Position numbers and translations under genes: made by a program. The notes under the pieces were generated by a model that saw nothing but the letters and a program-made list of their open reading frames with translations, was not told the origin of the DNA and did not search any database. 51,079 nt of DNA from Algoriphagus sp. (GTDB lineage Bacteria; Bacteroidota; Bacteroidia; Cytophagales; Cyclobacteriaceae), in the NCBI RefSeq assembly GCF_024305035.1, contig NZ_JAMWZB010000034.1, forward strand, positions 1 through 51,079. The letters run 5' to 3'. Positions 32,700-42,561 of the stretch are shown piece after piece (positions within the stretch are counted from its first letter, which is position 1; each line of letters opens with the position of its first letter).

Positions 32700-34028
32700 T
32701 TATTCGTTTGGTGTCAAAGGATTACTTTTTCGAATCAATCCGTCCGGTAATTCTCCCTCTGTGCTTGCTACAATAGTACAGACTGTCGCATCTCCTGTGA
32801 CATTAACCACGGTTCGAAACATATCTAAAATTCGGTCTGGGGCTATAATCAAGGCAATCCCGGCAGCGGGTACGCCAATGGATTCTAAGACGATAATCAA
32901 CATGATCAATCCCGCGCCCGGTACTCCCGCCGAACCGATAGAGGCAAGAGTTGCAGTCAGGACAATCATCAACTGCTGGGTCCAAGTCAGATCCATTCCC
33001 AATGCTTGAGCGATGAACACCGCGGCAACACCCTGGTACAAACTCGTCCCATCCATATTAACAGTCGCCCCAAGAGGAAGCACAAAGCTGGAAACTTCTT
33101 CAGAAACCCCGATTTCTTCTTCTACTTGCTTCATGGTAACCGGTAGGGTTGCTGAACTGGAACTGGTCGAGAAGGCTAGCAATTGGGCGGGTCGAATGGC
33201 CTTGAAAAAATCCAAGTAAGGGACTTTAGTAAAGGCTTTTAGAATGAGTGGATAAACCAATAAAATCATGGTAAATAATCCACCCACAACTACTGCGCTA
33301 TATTTTAACAGGGCCAGGAGTAATTCGACGGCAGAATCAGGGTTGTCTCCTGCTATTTCCACGATCAGCGAAGCCATCAATGCAAATACACCATAAGGGG
33401 CGATCAGCATAATATAATTGACGATTTGAATAATTACATCGTTTAGTCCGTCAAAAAAAGCAATGACTGGCGCTCCTTTTTGTTTGGGGATTTGGAGTAA
33501 TGCAATGCCCACCAAAATAGCAAAGAAGACCACCTGAAGCATCGCTCCATTATTCCCAGCGGCCAAAAATACATTTTCCGGTACGATATCCACTAAAGGC
33601 TGAAGGGGACTCTGCTCCTGTAATTCTGCAGCTTGCCCTACCCGATTTCCCGCATCTCCTTCATAAAGATTCATGAGGTTTTCGCGAGTTTCAATTGGGA
33701 GGCTTTTTCCAGGTTTAAAAATATTGACCAAGAGTAAACCAATGGTGATAGCCAAAACGGTGGTCGTAAGGTATGCCCCTATGGTTTTTCCACCGATTCG
33801 GCTAAGTTTGGAAATATCACCAAGATTGGAAACCCCGACGATTAGTGAGGCAAAAACCAAAGGTACGGCAATCATCTTCAGTGCGTTGATGAAAATGGTG
33901 CCGATAGGCTTGATGTAATCGACGGTAAAGGAATTGGGCAGATCAGTTTTGATCACGACTAGTCCGAAGATCAAGCCTAAAATCAGGCCGATAATGATCT
34001 GCGTATGTAAGGGAATTTTCTTCAGCAT
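32700..34028 (-). CDS. Dicarboxylate/amino acid:cation symporter (DAACS, GltP-like)
   Basis: 442-residue secondary transporter of the glutamate/dicarboxylate:Na+ or H+ symporter family. Visible signatures are FINALKMIAVPLVFASLIVGV, the serine-rich hairpin FSTSSSSATLPVTM (HP1) near residue 296, GATVNMDGTSLYQG (TM7 with the NMDGT Na+-site motif), and GVPGAGLIMLIIVL (HP2). Substrate is probably glutamate, aspartate or C4-dicarboxylates. It follows aroC by 11 nt, forming batD-aroC-symporter, a grouping with no evident pathway logic. Confidence 0.93.
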   Translation of the reverse strand: MLKKIPLHTQIIIGLILGLIFGLVVIKTDLPNSFTVDYIKPIGTIFINALKMIAVPLVFASLIVGVSNLGDISKLSRIGGKTIGAYLTTTVLAITIGLLLVNIFKPGKSLPIETRENLMNLYEGDAGNRVGQAAELQEQSPLQPLVDIVPENVFLAAGNNGAMLQVVFFAILVGIALLQIPKQKGAPVIAFFDGLNDVIIQIVNYIMLIAPYGVFALMASLIVEIAGDNPDSAVELLLALLKYSAVVVGGLFTMILLVYPLILKAFTKVPYLDFFKAIRPAQLLAFSTSSSSATLPVTMKQVEEEIGVSEEVSSFVLPLGATVNMDGTSLYQGVAAVFIAQALGMDLTWTQQLMIVLTATLASIGSAGVPGAGLIMLIIVLESIGVPAAGIALIIAPDRILDMFRTVVNVTGDATVCTIVASTEGELPDGLIRKSNPLTPNE

Positions 34029-34039
34029 GAAGACAGGGT

Positions 34040-35125
34040 TTATATATCTCGAAGTTTATTGCTTTTTGCCAACAAAAGATAATCTGCAATGACCAAAGCG
34101 GCCATGGCTTCCACGATTGGTACGGCACGGGGTACTACGCAAGGGTCATGTCGCCCTTTACCGCTGACTGTAACCTTGTCACCGGATTCATTGAGGGATT
34201 CCTGATCCTGCATGATGGTGGCGACAGGTTTGAAGGCCACCCGAAAGTAAATATCTTCTCCGTTGGAGATCCCACCTTGGATTCCGCCGGAATGATTGGT
34301 TTTGGTTTTGACTTGTTCTCCCTCTTTAACAAAGGCATCATTATGCTGGGATCCCCGCATTTTGACTCCTTCGAAACCACTCCCAAATTCAAATCCCTTC
34401 ACCGCATTGATGCTGAGCATGGCTTTACCAAGCTCGGCATGGAGACGGTCAAAAACAGGTTCTCCAAGACCAGCGGGTGCATGTTGGATGACACAGCTGA
34501 CCACTCCACCAATGGTATCCCGATCTTTTCGAACCGAATCGATCAATTCGATCATTTGCGCTGCGGTCTGTGGGTCAGGGCATCTGACAATATTATTTTC
34601 AATTTCAGAAAAATCCAGCTTCCGGTAATCTTTATCCAGCTTTAGCTCTCCTACTTGAGAGACAAAGGCAGTAATCTTTATGCCTTTTTTGGCTAGCAGC
34701 ATTTTGGCTATGGCACCTCCGGCAACCCGTGCGGCAGTTTCACGCGCTGAGCTTCTTCCACCCCCACGGTAATCCCGAATTCCATATTTTTCGAAATAGG
34801 TATAATCGGCATGGGAGGGACGAAATTTATCGGCAATGTGGGAATAATCCTTGCTTTTTTGATCCGCATTTCGAATGATGATTCCGATAGGCGTACCCGT
34901 ACTTTTCCCCTCAAATACCCCGGAAAGAAGTTCAATTTCGTCTTCCTCTTTTCGTTGCGTGGTGATTTTGGACTGACCGGGTTTTCGCCGTTGCATTTCT
35001 GCCCGAATAAATTGCTCATCGATATCCAATCCTGCCGGACAGCCTTCGACCGTTACCCCAAGTGCAATCCCGTGGGATTCCCCAAATGTGGTGATTTTAA
35101 AAAGCTTCCCAAATGTATTACCCAT
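34040..35125 (-). CDS. aroC: Chorismate synthase
   Basis: Last step of the shikimate pathway: 5-enolpyruvylshikimate-3-phosphate to chorismate, with reduced FMN. 361 aa. Signatures: [18 protein letters not shown] at the N-terminus, the catalytic-His region [18 protein letters not shown] near residue 125, and [14 protein letters not shown] with the third family pattern near residue 275. No other aro genes lie nearby. The ATG shares one base with the batD stop (TAATG), and 11 nt separate it from the symporter gene downstream. Confidence 0.95.
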   Translation of the reverse strand: MGNTFGKLFKITTFGESHGIALGVTVEGCPAGLDIDEQFIRAEMQRRKPGQSKITTQRKEEDEIELLSGVFEGKSTGTPIGIIIRNADQKSKDYSHIADKFRPSHADYTYFEKYGIRDYRGGGRSSARETAARVAGGAIAKMLLAKKGIKITAFVSQVGELKLDKDYRKLDFSEIENNIVRCPDPQTAAQMIELIDSVRKDRDTIGGVVSCVIQHAPAGLGEPVFDRLHAELGKAMLSINAVKGFEFGSGFEGVKMRGSQHNDAFVKEGEQVKTKTNHSGGIQGGISNGEDIYFRVAFKPVATIMQDQESLNESGDKVTVSGKGRHDPCVVPRAVPIVEAMAALVIADYLLLAKSNKLRDI

Positions 35126-36570
35126 TATTTTCTTCGTATGATGATCACTGCCAAAAAGACCACGGAGGCCAAAAGTAGCAAGTTTATCGCGACGGTAAAA
35201 TAGTATTTATATCGCTCGTTTAAAAACCGGTTGTCTTCACTGGCAATCCGGTCATAGATTCCTCCTAGCCTTCGATTGGAAATTGCCTGATTTACTTTGC
35301 TTTCTCCAACTGCCTTAATGATGGCGGTAGGTCGGAGCGTGTCGTAAACAGCTCTAGTTGGATCAAAATAAATCCATTCTAAAGTTTCTCCGAGGTTCAC
35401 TTCGCTGGCCTCATTGATGGTCATAAAATAATTGAATTCTTTGATTCCGGAGACTCTTCCGTATCCGCGATTGATTTGCTGTCTAACATTGGGGTCGAAA
35501 GTGTCAATATTTCGACCAGGTAAGAGTTTAGGCGGAGAAATCGCGTTGATATTTCCTACTCCGGAGATTCCAAAGCTATAATTAAAACCTTCACCGGTTT
35601 CTACTTCCAACTCGGTAATGTTTTCTCTAAGCTGATATTCGCCCACAGCTACTTCATTTCGAAGGGGATGGGAGGGCAAGGGTTTGACGGTGACGGTTTT
35701 GGGAGCTGAGTAAAAGGTTTTAAAATCTTCCTGTCGATTGGAACCAAAAAAGGTAGGGTTTTTGGCAATTCGATATTTAATCATTTCCCAAGGGATACTG
35801 GGGATTTCAAGGGTACCTTCAGAAAAGGGGTAGAAAGTCGCCTCATAAACTTTATACCTCACCCATCGTTTGCCATTGATCATGACTTGCTCAGGGTCTA
35901 TGTTGGAGATATTGTAATTTTCTTCCCAAGCGTTGGTAGGTTTGATTTGTTTGAGCACATTATCGAGCTGCTCTCCAGGCTTATGGAAATTAAAAGGGGC
36001 TTGATTGGTCTCTGACATGTAAAATGCCAAGGTCATGTTAAACCCTTCTCCAGCAAAGACAGTGTCTTTGTCCACTGTGACCGAAAAAAAAGCTTCATCA
36101 TCCAACTCAATGTACTCAGGTTCTTCTTGACTCCTGTTGAAAAAATCAGAAAAGGGATCGCCGGTATTTCCTCTGGGTCTGCCACTCGATACCGGATCAG
36201 TTACGGTGATGGTTTTTCCTTCAAACTCAAAATTCTGCCCATTGATTTCAATGCTAAAAGGGGGGAGTGAGAATTCTCCTTTTCGGCTGGGCTTGTAGTA
36301 TTGGATGATGCTATTTGAGCTGGTAACTTGCCCATTGATCACATTCATTGAAGAGGATTGGGAGATCCCTTGCTTTTGGAAACCGGGAATATCCGGAAAT
36401 TGATCATAGGACTTGATTTTTTCATTGGCCACATTTATCTTAATGGTGAAAGTCTCATTTAAGCCAATTTGATCGGGACCCAATTCCACTTCCACTTGCT
36501 GTGCGAAGAGCTCTCCAGAAAAAAAGAAGAGCACAAATACCAATACAGAAGAAAGTAGCGTTTTACACAT
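35125..36570 (-). CDS. batD: BatD-family protein
   Basis: 481-residue exported membrane protein: signal peptide (cleaved near LFAQQ), long Ig-like beta-rich periplasmic region with [12 protein letters not shown] and PDIPGFQK, and one C-terminal transmembrane helix (about residues 457-477) with a short basic tail. BatD belongs to the Bat set named for Bacteroides aerotolerance, usually encoded with moxR, batA, batB, batC and batE. None of those is next to it; instead it is coupled to aroC by a 1-nt overlap. Confidence 0.85.
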   Translation of the reverse strand: MCKTLLSSVLVFVLFFFSGELFAQQVEVELGPDQIGLNETFTIKINVANEKIKSYDQFPDIPGFQKQGISQSSSMNVINGQVTSSNSIIQYYKPSRKGEFSLPPFSIEINGQNFEFEGKTITVTDPVSSGRPRGNTGDPFSDFFNRSQEEPEYIELDDEAFFSVTVDKDTVFAGEGFNMTLAFYMSETNQAPFNFHKPGEQLDNVLKQIKPTNAWEENYNISNIDPEQVMINGKRWVRYKVYEATFYPFSEGTLEIPSIPWEMIKYRIAKNPTFFGSNRQEDFKTFYSAPKTVTVKPLPSHPLRNEVAVGEYQLRENITELEVETGEGFNYSFGISGVGNINAISPPKLLPGRNIDTFDPNVRQQINRGYGRVSGIKEFNYFMTINEASEVNLGETLEWIYFDPTRAVYDTLRPTAIIKAVGESKVNQAISNRRLGGIYDRIASEDNRFLNERYKYYFTVAINLLLLASVVFLAVIIIRRK

Positions 36571-36685
36571 GTTGCGAAATTAAGGATAATTCCAATTTGG
36601 AAACCCTAATTTTACGTAACATTGGAGGAAAAGCCTCCGTATGGAAACTTAAATTCAGTTAAATAAACCCTAAACTCTTTAGACT

Positions 36686-36874
36686 ATGATAGAATACGTA
36701 AAGACCATTTTGCAAAAAGTCAGCTTCTCCAAGTATTTGTTTGAGCGGGAGTTGCGAAAAGGCCTGAGACTTATTTTACCAACAGAAGTCGAGGAATTTA
36801 GAGCTTGGTGCTACCAAATGTTTGAGAAAGTTCACGGTAGTATTCTCAACCGGTATTTTCAGCCGGCTAGTTGA
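36686..36874 (+). CDS. Conserved-looking 62-aa protein of unknown function
   Basis: 62 aa, basic, with the pattern MIEYVKTILQKVSFSKYLFE, RELRKGLRLILPTEVEEFRA and WCYQMF. It has no signal peptide and two probable helices. Short proteins of this type are common as single genes in Cytophagales genomes, to my recollection; no function is known to me. Support for being real: a 115-nt upstream gap after the divergent batD gene that could hold a promoter, and a strong terminator 12 nt after the stop. Confidence 0.7.
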   Translation: MIEYVKTILQKVSFSKYLFERELRKGLRLILPTEVEEFRAWCYQMFEKVHGSILNRYFQPAS

Positions 36875-36886
36875 TCAAAATTTGAG

Positions 36887-36913
36887 CCCTGCCTTCAAAA
36901 GCAGGGTTTTTTT
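36887..36913 (+). terminator. Rho-independent terminator
   Basis: Stem CCCTGC / GCAGGG with an 8-nt loop and a 7-T run, just downstream of the 62-aa gene. The T run overlaps the stop region of the convergent dsbD gene. Confidence 0.8.
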
Positions 36914-39029
36914 AATTTCTTTTTTCAAATTCTGCCTTTGCTCCGTCCAGATATTCCACAAAAGCCTGAATATCGGTGTCATAGGCTCTTGGCTTGGCGA
37001 CCAACTCTTCTTGATGATCTAAAATCACATAGTAAGGCTGTGCATTGTTTTGGAATCGGGTAATCTGAAAATCCGCATTTTGCTTACCCATGGTTTTTTT
37101 GACTTTTCCGTCGTATTCGGAAGTATACCATTCTTGCTCAGGAAGCTCGAGTCGCTCGTCAATGTAGAGCGCAACCATCACAAAATCCTCCTTCAGGCGG
37201 CGAAGAACCTCCGGATCAACCCATACATTTTCTTCCATTTTACGGCAATTGACACAGCCATGACCCGTAAAGTCAATCAAAAGCGGTTTATCAGCTTTCT
37301 TGGCTGCTCGTAGGCCTTGCTCGTAGTCGAAGTAACCTTTGATGCCATGAGGAATCTCCAAAATATCGGCATATTTCACGGGCTCATCCAAGACATAGGA
37401 ACCACTAGCTGCACCTGAAGAAACTGCTCCTATTTTAAACTGTTGTGTGCTCATCGGGGGGAGATAACCACTCAGGTATTTGAGCGGAGCACCCCAAAGC
37501 CCCGGAATCATATAGACCACAAACATGAAGGTGAACAGCGCTAAAAGAAGACGCGGTACCCCGATGTATTCCAGTTTTGAGTCATGTGGCAAGCGGATTT
37601 TGCCCAATAAATACAAACCCAAAGCTCCGAAAATCACAATCCAGATAATGAGGAAAATATCCCGGTCCAAAATTCCCCAGTGATACACCAAATCGGCAAT
37701 GGATAGAAACTTGAAGGCCAAGGCCAATTCCAAAAAGCCCAGCACCACTTTCACTGAGTTGAGCCAACCGCCGGATTTAGGCAGTCGATTCATCCATTCC
37801 GGGAAGATGGCAAAAAGCGTAAAGGGAATGGCAAAAGCTAAGGAAAAAGCAAACATGCCCAAGATAGGTTTGATCAATTCTCCCCCAGCCGAAGAAATCA
37901 AAATCGAACCCACGATGGGTCCTGTGCAAGAAAAGGAAACCAAAACTAAAGTAAAAGCCATGAAGAATATTCCTCCAAGTCCCCCTTTTTCGGCCTTGGC
38001 ATCCACCTTATTGACAAATCCAGAAGGCAAGTTAATTTCGAATAAACCTAAGAAGGCTAAAGCGAAAAAGATGAAAATTCCAAAGAAGAAAAGATTGGGA
38101 AGCCAGTGCGTGGCCAGCCAATTGGCAAACTCAGGACCCTGAATCGCCGCCACTACCGTACCCGCAATCGTGTAGATTCCGATAATGGAAATGCCATAAA
38201 TAAAAGCCTGTCGGATTCCAGTCGCCTTACTTTTTGCCCGTCCGGTAAAAAAACTCACCGTCATCGGGATCATGGGAAATACGCAAGGGGTCAAAAGTGC
38301 AGCCAATCCGGCCAGAAAAGCCAAAACCATAAAACCCCAGAGACTGGTATCTGAATTTCCTTCTGCTTGGAAATTAGTAATCGATCCTGAATCCTGCTCA
38401 GCTGAAGGAGCCTGTTCCTCTGCTTCGGTAAAAATGGGTGCTGATTGGCTCGAATCTTCCAAAATGGGAGTTTTGAGCTGAGCCGATTCAAGTGAATCCT
38501 CGTTTTTGGTAAGCGCATCGGCAGGGGATTCTTCTGGGGTCATCTGCTCACCAGCTGAAAAGGAAAACGAAATATCCTCTTCGTAATTGATACATTGTCC
38601 GGTAAGATCCGTACACATTTGATACTCGATTACGCCGGTGAAGGTGCCCGATGCATTGATCCGTACCTCCTGCTCAAACCTACCTTCATTCATAAAGTAG
38701 GTAATATCTCCCTCCCAAACCTGGTCGTATTTGGTTTTGGCATTAACTTCTCTTAAGGTTCCAATCAGCTCAAAACTCTCCGAATCCTCCAAAACCAAGG
38801 TGGTCAGCAGAGGCCCCAAACCCGGATCAAAGTCCGTCCCGTAGACATACCAACTCGCAGGAATGCTCGCCTCAAAAATCAAAGTGGCTTTTTCACCTAC
38901 CCGAGGTTTTTCAGGGGATAAACTCACCTTCCACTCCGGAGGAGAAATGATTTGCGCCTCCAACTTGGGTGAAAAAAGTAGGATTACTACTAGAATCAGG
39001 CTGGAGACCCAAGAGAAAGAAATTTTCAT
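36912..39029 (-). CDS. dsbD: Thiol:disulfide interchange protein DsbD
   Basis: 705-residue protein carrying electrons from cytoplasmic thioredoxin to the periplasm. Domains in order: signal peptide; N-terminal DsbD-alpha Ig-like domain with the MCTDLTGQC cysteine pair (about residues 138-145); a low-complexity acidic linker (about 160-230); eight-helix DsbD/CcdA membrane part (about 232-525) with the redox cysteines in LTPCVFPMIP and SFSCTGPIVG; and a C-terminal thioredoxin-like domain with GHGCVNCRKM near residue 591. It probably supplies reductant for cytochrome c maturation as well as protein repair. Confidence 0.93.
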   Translation of the reverse strand: MKISFSWVSSLILVVILLFSPKLEAQIISPPEWKVSLSPEKPRVGEKATLIFEASIPASWYVYGTDFDPGLGPLLTTLVLEDSESFELIGTLREVNAKTKYDQVWEGDITYFMNEGRFEQEVRINASGTFTGVIEYQMCTDLTGQCINYEEDISFSFSAGEQMTPEESPADALTKNEDSLESAQLKTPILEDSSQSAPIFTEAEEQAPSAEQDSGSITNFQAEGNSDTSLWGFMVLAFLAGLAALLTPCVFPMIPMTVSFFTGRAKSKATGIRQAFIYGISIIGIYTIAGTVVAAIQGPEFANWLATHWLPNLFFFGIFIFFALAFLGLFEINLPSGFVNKVDAKAEKGGLGGIFFMAFTLVLVSFSCTGPIVGSILISSAGGELIKPILGMFAFSLAFAIPFTLFAIFPEWMNRLPKSGGWLNSVKVVLGFLELALAFKFLSIADLVYHWGILDRDIFLIIWIVIFGALGLYLLGKIRLPHDSKLEYIGVPRLLLALFTFMFVVYMIPGLWGAPLKYLSGYLPPMSTQQFKIGAVSSGAASGSYVLDEPVKYADILEIPHGIKGYFDYEQGLRAAKKADKPLLIDFTGHGCVNCRKMEENVWVDPEVLRRLKEDFVMVALYIDERLELPEQEWYTSEYDGKVKKTMGKQNADFQITRFQNNAQPYYVILDHQEELVAKPRAYDTDIQAFVEYLDGAKAEFEKRN

Positions 39030-39083
39030 ATCGAGCGTTTGGCTTTTAAGGACAAAGGATTTTTGAAGGGGCTTAGTTCCTAT

Positions 39084-40472
39084 TTAGGCCTCACTTAATT
39101 TTCTGAAATGACGGAAGAATGCAGCAATGGTCTCAATTCCGATGAAGTAGTTTTGAACGCCATAATGCTCATTGGGCGAGTGAAGCGCATCGGTGTCCAG
39201 ACCAAAACCAAAAAGGATAGGATCCGAACCCAATTCTTTTTGAAATAAGGCCACAATGGGGATTGACCCGCCTTCTCGCGTTGGAATGGGTCTTTTTCCA
39301 AAAGTCTCCTCCATTGCTGCTTCGGCAGCCTTGTATCCGACAGAAGAATCGGAAACCACTGCAGGTGCTCCCCCATGATGGCTTTTTACATTCACACGGA
39401 CGGAAGCAGGAGCTTTTGATCTGAAATAATCCTCAAATAGCTTGGCAATTTCTTTCCAGTCTTGATCCGGCACCAACCGCATGGAGATTTTTGCATAGGC
39501 TTTGGACGGTAGAACCGTTTTGGCCCCTTCGCCGGTATAACCTCCCCAAATACCATTGACATCCAGGGTAGGACGGATGCCTACTCGCTCAATAGTAGTG
39601 TAGCCTTTTTCCCCGTGAACCTCATCAATGTCCAACTTGGATTTGTATTCCTGCAGGTCAAAAGGAGCTTCATTGAGGCGACTTCTTTGTTCAGCAGTCA
39701 ATTCTTGGACCTTGTCGTAAAATCCAGGAATTGTGATATGCTCGTTTTCATCTTTCATCGATGCGATTAGATCACAAAGAACATTGATTGGATTGGCGAC
39801 CGCACCCCCGTAAGTCCCGGAGTGCAGATCTCGATTGGAGCCGGTGACTTCTACCTCCATGTAGGCCATGCCCCGTAATCCTACCGTGATGGAAGGATCC
39901 TGCATCGAGATCATGTGTGTGTCGGATATCAAAATGACATCAGCCTTAAGTTTCTCTTTATTTTCGATGACGAATTGGTCCAAGTTGTCCGAACCGACTT
40001 CTTCCTCACCCTCGATCATAAATTTCACATTGCAGGGTAATTCATCGGTTGCCATCATTGCTTCAAAGGCTTTGACATGCATGTAAAACTGACCCTTGTC
40101 ATCGGCAGAACCCCGGGCAAAAATGGCCCCTTCCGGATGAATTTTAGTTTTCTTTATTACCGGCTCAAATGGCGGAGAATCCCAAAGCTCATAGGGGTCA
40201 GCTGGCTGTACATCATAATGTCCATAGACCAATACGGTAGGAAGAGCGGGATCGATGATTTTTTCTCCGTAAACAATCGGATAGCCAGCTGTTTGACAAA
40301 TCTCTGCGGTATCGGCGCCGGCTTTGATCAGGCTTTCTTTGACAAAATTGGCGGCTTGGAATACCTCGTCTTTGAATTTGGGGTCGGCACTAACCGAAGG
40401 GATTCGGAGCAGGTCTAGCAGCTCGTTTAAAAATCGTTCTTTATGGTCTTGGATAAATTGTTGGGCTGACAT
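39084..40472 (-). CDS. M20-family dipeptidase
   Basis: 462-residue zinc exopeptidase of the M20 CPG2/carnosinase-like group. Metal and catalytic features are visible: YGHYDVQP (H and D, near residue 85), the bridging-Asp region ARGSADDKGQ, MIEGEEEVGS (the general base Glu pair), and the late metal-site His in DALHSPNE. The central lid/dimerisation domain is present. Cytoplasmic: no signal peptide. It probably hydrolyses dipeptides. It follows dsbD by 54 nt on the same strand but faces a different process; the divergent quinone oxidoreductase gene starts 98 nt upstream. Confidence 0.9.
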   Translation of the reverse strand: MSAQQFIQDHKERFLNELLDLLRIPSVSADPKFKDEVFQAANFVKESLIKAGADTAEICQTAGYPIVYGEKIIDPALPTVLVYGHYDVQPADPYELWDSPPFEPVIKKTKIHPEGAIFARGSADDKGQFYMHVKAFEAMMATDELPCNVKFMIEGEEEVGSDNLDQFVIENKEKLKADVILISDTHMISMQDPSITVGLRGMAYMEVEVTGSNRDLHSGTYGGAVANPINVLCDLIASMKDENEHITIPGFYDKVQELTAEQRSRLNEAPFDLQEYKSKLDIDEVHGEKGYTTIERVGIRPTLDVNGIWGGYTGEGAKTVLPSKAYAKISMRLVPDQDWKEIAKLFEDYFRSKAPASVRVNVKSHHGGAPAVVSDSSVGYKAAEAAMEETFGKRPIPTREGGSIPIVALFQKELGSDPILFGFGLDTDALHSPNEHYGVQNYFIGIETIAAFFRHFRKLSEA

Positions 40473-40570
40473 TCGATCGTTGTTTTGTTAAAGCGTTCAA
40501 AATTATCGCTTTCGCAAGGAAATGCCTATTTTCAACCGATCTTTTCTCTGTGACACCGATTACAAAAGCC

Positions 40571-41548
40571 ATGAAAGCGATTAGTTGTGAAAAATTTGGG
40601 ATGCCTGAAAGCTTGAAATTTCAAGAAGTAACAGAACCAAGCCTTGGCCCAAACCAGGTTCTTGTCGAAGTGGAGGCTTGCGGGGTCAATTTTCCCGATA
40701 CGCTTATTATTCAGGGGAAATACCAATTTAAACCCGATTTGCCCTTTTCCCCAGGAGGTGAAGTTGCCGGAAAAATAATTGGCATAGGAGAAAAGGCGAA
40801 AAATTTTCAAATCGGCGATGCGGTGTTGGCACTTTGTGGCTGGGGGGGATTCGCAGAAAAATTGGCCGTGGATACCGATCGGATTTTTCCCTTGCCCAAA
40901 GGAATCCCCGCTGAAATCGCCGCGACGACATTGTATACTTATGGCACCTCTTTTCATGCGCTGAAAGATCGGGCTCAGTTAATACCTGGTGAAATCGTAT
41001 TGGTATTAGGTGCTGCCGGAGGAGTTGGGCTGGCCGCAGTAGAATTGGGAAAGCTGATGGGTGCAAATGTCATCGCTGCTGCATCCTCCGAAGAAAAGCT
41101 GGAATTATGCCGCGAAAAGGGAGCTGACTTCACCATCAACTACGAAAAAGAGGATCTCAAGTCCCGCATCAAAGAGCTGACTAATGGAAAGGGAGCAGAT
41201 GTGATTTTTGATCCTGTGGGAGGACACTATTCGGAATCTGCATTTCGAGGCATCGCATGGAGAGGGCGCTATCTGACGGTGGGCTTTGCAAACGGGGAAA
41301 TCCCGAAAATCCCACTGAATTTACCTTTACTGAAAGGGGCATCGATCATGGGCGTTTTTTGGGGTCAATTTTCAAAATTGGAACCGGGAAAAAACACAGA
41401 AAACGTTTCCCAACTGATGCAATGGATAATGGAAGGAAAAATCAAACAACATATCGGAAAGCGCTATCAACTCGAGGAGGCGCCTGAAGCTTTACGAGCA
41501 ATAATGGACCGAAAAATGCTGGGAAAAGGGGTGGTTTTGTTGAAATAA
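40571..41548 (+). CDS. NADPH:quinone oxidoreductase (zinc-independent MDR family)
   Basis: 325 aa from ATG 40571 (MKAISCEKFGMPE); the frame is open further upstream from GTG 40550. The GroES-like N-terminal domain reads VEVEACGVNFPDTLIIQGKY, where zinc-enzyme cysteines are absent, as in quinone oxidoreductases. The Rossmann domain has LVLGAAGGVGLAAVELGK near residue 145 and the family pattern FDPVGGHY. It reduces quinones or enoyl/alkenal compounds with NADPH; exact substrates are unknown. It is close to ohr and ohrR, and both genes could serve oxidative-stress defence, though they are convergent. Confidence 0.88.
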   Translation: MKAISCEKFGMPESLKFQEVTEPSLGPNQVLVEVEACGVNFPDTLIIQGKYQFKPDLPFSPGGEVAGKIIGIGEKAKNFQIGDAVLALCGWGGFAEKLAVDTDRIFPLPKGIPAEIAATTLYTYGTSFHALKDRAQLIPGEIVLVLGAAGGVGLAAVELGKLMGANVIAAASSEEKLELCREKGADFTINYEKEDLKSRIKELTNGKGADVIFDPVGGHYSESAFRGIAWRGRYLTVGFANGEIPKIPLNLPLLKGASIMGVFWGQFSKLEPGKNTENVSQLMQWIMEGKIKQHIGKRYQLEEAPEALRAIMDRKMLGKGVVLLK

Positions 41549-41601
41549 AAAGAGGCAGAGTAAAATCCGCCCCCCTTATTTTTTATATTTCAAATTAGCG
41601 T

Positions 41602-42024
41602 TTATTCCACAGCTTTCACCTTCACCTCAATATTTCCTCTCGTCGCTTTAGAATATGGACAAACCTCATGAGCGGCTTCGGCTAATTTTTGGGCATGTTC
41701 CAAAGATTCTGCATGTGGTATTTTCACCTCAATATCTACTGCTAGGCCAAAACTTCCAGGTCCGTAATTTCCCAAATGAACCTTGGCTTTGACTTCGGAA
41801 TCTCTAAGGCTAGTTTTTCCAGCAACAGCACCCAATGCTCCTCCAAAACAGGAAGCGTATGCCGCGGCAAAAAGTTGCTCAGGGTTGGTTTTTTCCCCAT
41901 CTCCTCCGATTTCCTTGGGCATGGAGACTTCAAAATCCAATTTGCCATCCTCAGTTTTAACATGTCCTTTTCTTCCACCGCTATTAATAGCTACGGCGGT
42001 GTAATCGATATTCAGTTTTTCCAT
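41602..42024 (-). CDS. ohr: Organic hydroperoxide resistance protein (Ohr/OsmC family)
   Basis: 140-residue peroxidase reducing organic and fatty-acid hydroperoxides. The two redox cysteines are visible in AAAYASCFGGALGAV (near residue 60) and HEVCPYSKATRGN (near residue 125), and the N-terminus holds the substrate-side GGRKGHVKTEDG. The length is typical of Ohr rather than of longer OsmC. It lies 6 nt after the MarR-family gene, the classic ohrR-ohr operon. Expression is probably controlled by that regulator. Confidence 0.93.
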   Translation of the reverse strand: MEKLNIDYTAVAINSGGRKGHVKTEDGKLDFEVSMPKEIGGDGEKTNPEQLFAAAYASCFGGALGAVAGKTSLRDSEVKAKVHLGNYGPGSFGLAVDIEVKIPHAESLEHAQKLAEAAHEVCPYSKATRGNIEVKVKAVE

Positions 42025-42030
42025 AAGAGA

Positions 42031-42453
42031 TTAATGTGATTTTTGCTTTTCTAACAAGTCTTGAAGGGAATGGTTTAAACGCTTCAACTCTGACTCACTT
42101 AATAGCTCAAAATCAGCCGAAAAATCATCCATAGCTTGCAGAACTTTACGTTGCAAAGATTTTCCGGGATAGGTGAGTTCGACTCGAACTTTACGCTCAT
42201 CATTTTCACTTCGAATTCGCATCACATAGTTTTGAGCTTCCAGTTTTTTGAGCAATGGCGTGAGCGTCCCAGAGTCTAATTCCAATCGGTCTCCGATTTG
42301 ATTGACAAAAAGTCCGTCTTCTTCCCAAAGAATGGATAGGGTCAGGAATTGGGTGTAGGTAAGATCAAATGGCTTCAACTGTTCTTGAAAAGCCTGGATG
42401 AGAAGTCTGGAGTTGCTGTAGAGCAATCGTGAAAGTGTTGAAAGATCGGCCAT
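42031..42453 (-). CDS. ohrR: MarR-family regulator, OhrR-like
   Basis: 140-residue winged-helix regulator. The DNA-binding core is FVNQIGDRLELDSGTLTPLL followed by KKLEAQNYVMR and the wing NDERKVRVELT, which is typical of OhrR. The N-terminal helix reads STLSRLLYSNSR; in OhrR the equivalent segment carries the peroxide-sensing cysteine (LCFALYSASR type), here replaced by Ser8. The protein contains no cysteine at all. Coupling with ohr makes OhrR the natural name, but sensing cannot use the usual thiol. Confidence 0.85.
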   Translation of the reverse strand: MADLSTLSRLLYSNSRLLIQAFQEQLKPFDLTYTQFLTLSILWEEDGLFVNQIGDRLELDSGTLTPLLKKLEAQNYVMRIRSENDERKVRVELTYPGKSLQRKVLQAMDDFSADFELLSESELKRLNHSLQDLLEKQKSH

Positions 42454-42474
42454 GATCCTGATTTTTTGATTTGA

Positions 42475-42490
42475 AACAATTTAATTTGAT
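42475..42490. promoter_or_regulatory. Candidate OhrR operator
   Basis: The imperfect palindrome AACAATTTAATTTGAT (12 of 16 positions symmetric) lies 21 nt upstream of ohrR and resembles the A+T-rich OhrR boxes (TACAATT-AATTGTA type). A TATAAA-like element lies beside it. Confidence 0.4.
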
Positions 42491-42561
42491 TCTTTATAAA
42501 TGAAAAGTAAAATTCAGATTTTTAGTGAATTTTGGGTATATTATTGATCAAGTTTATTCCT

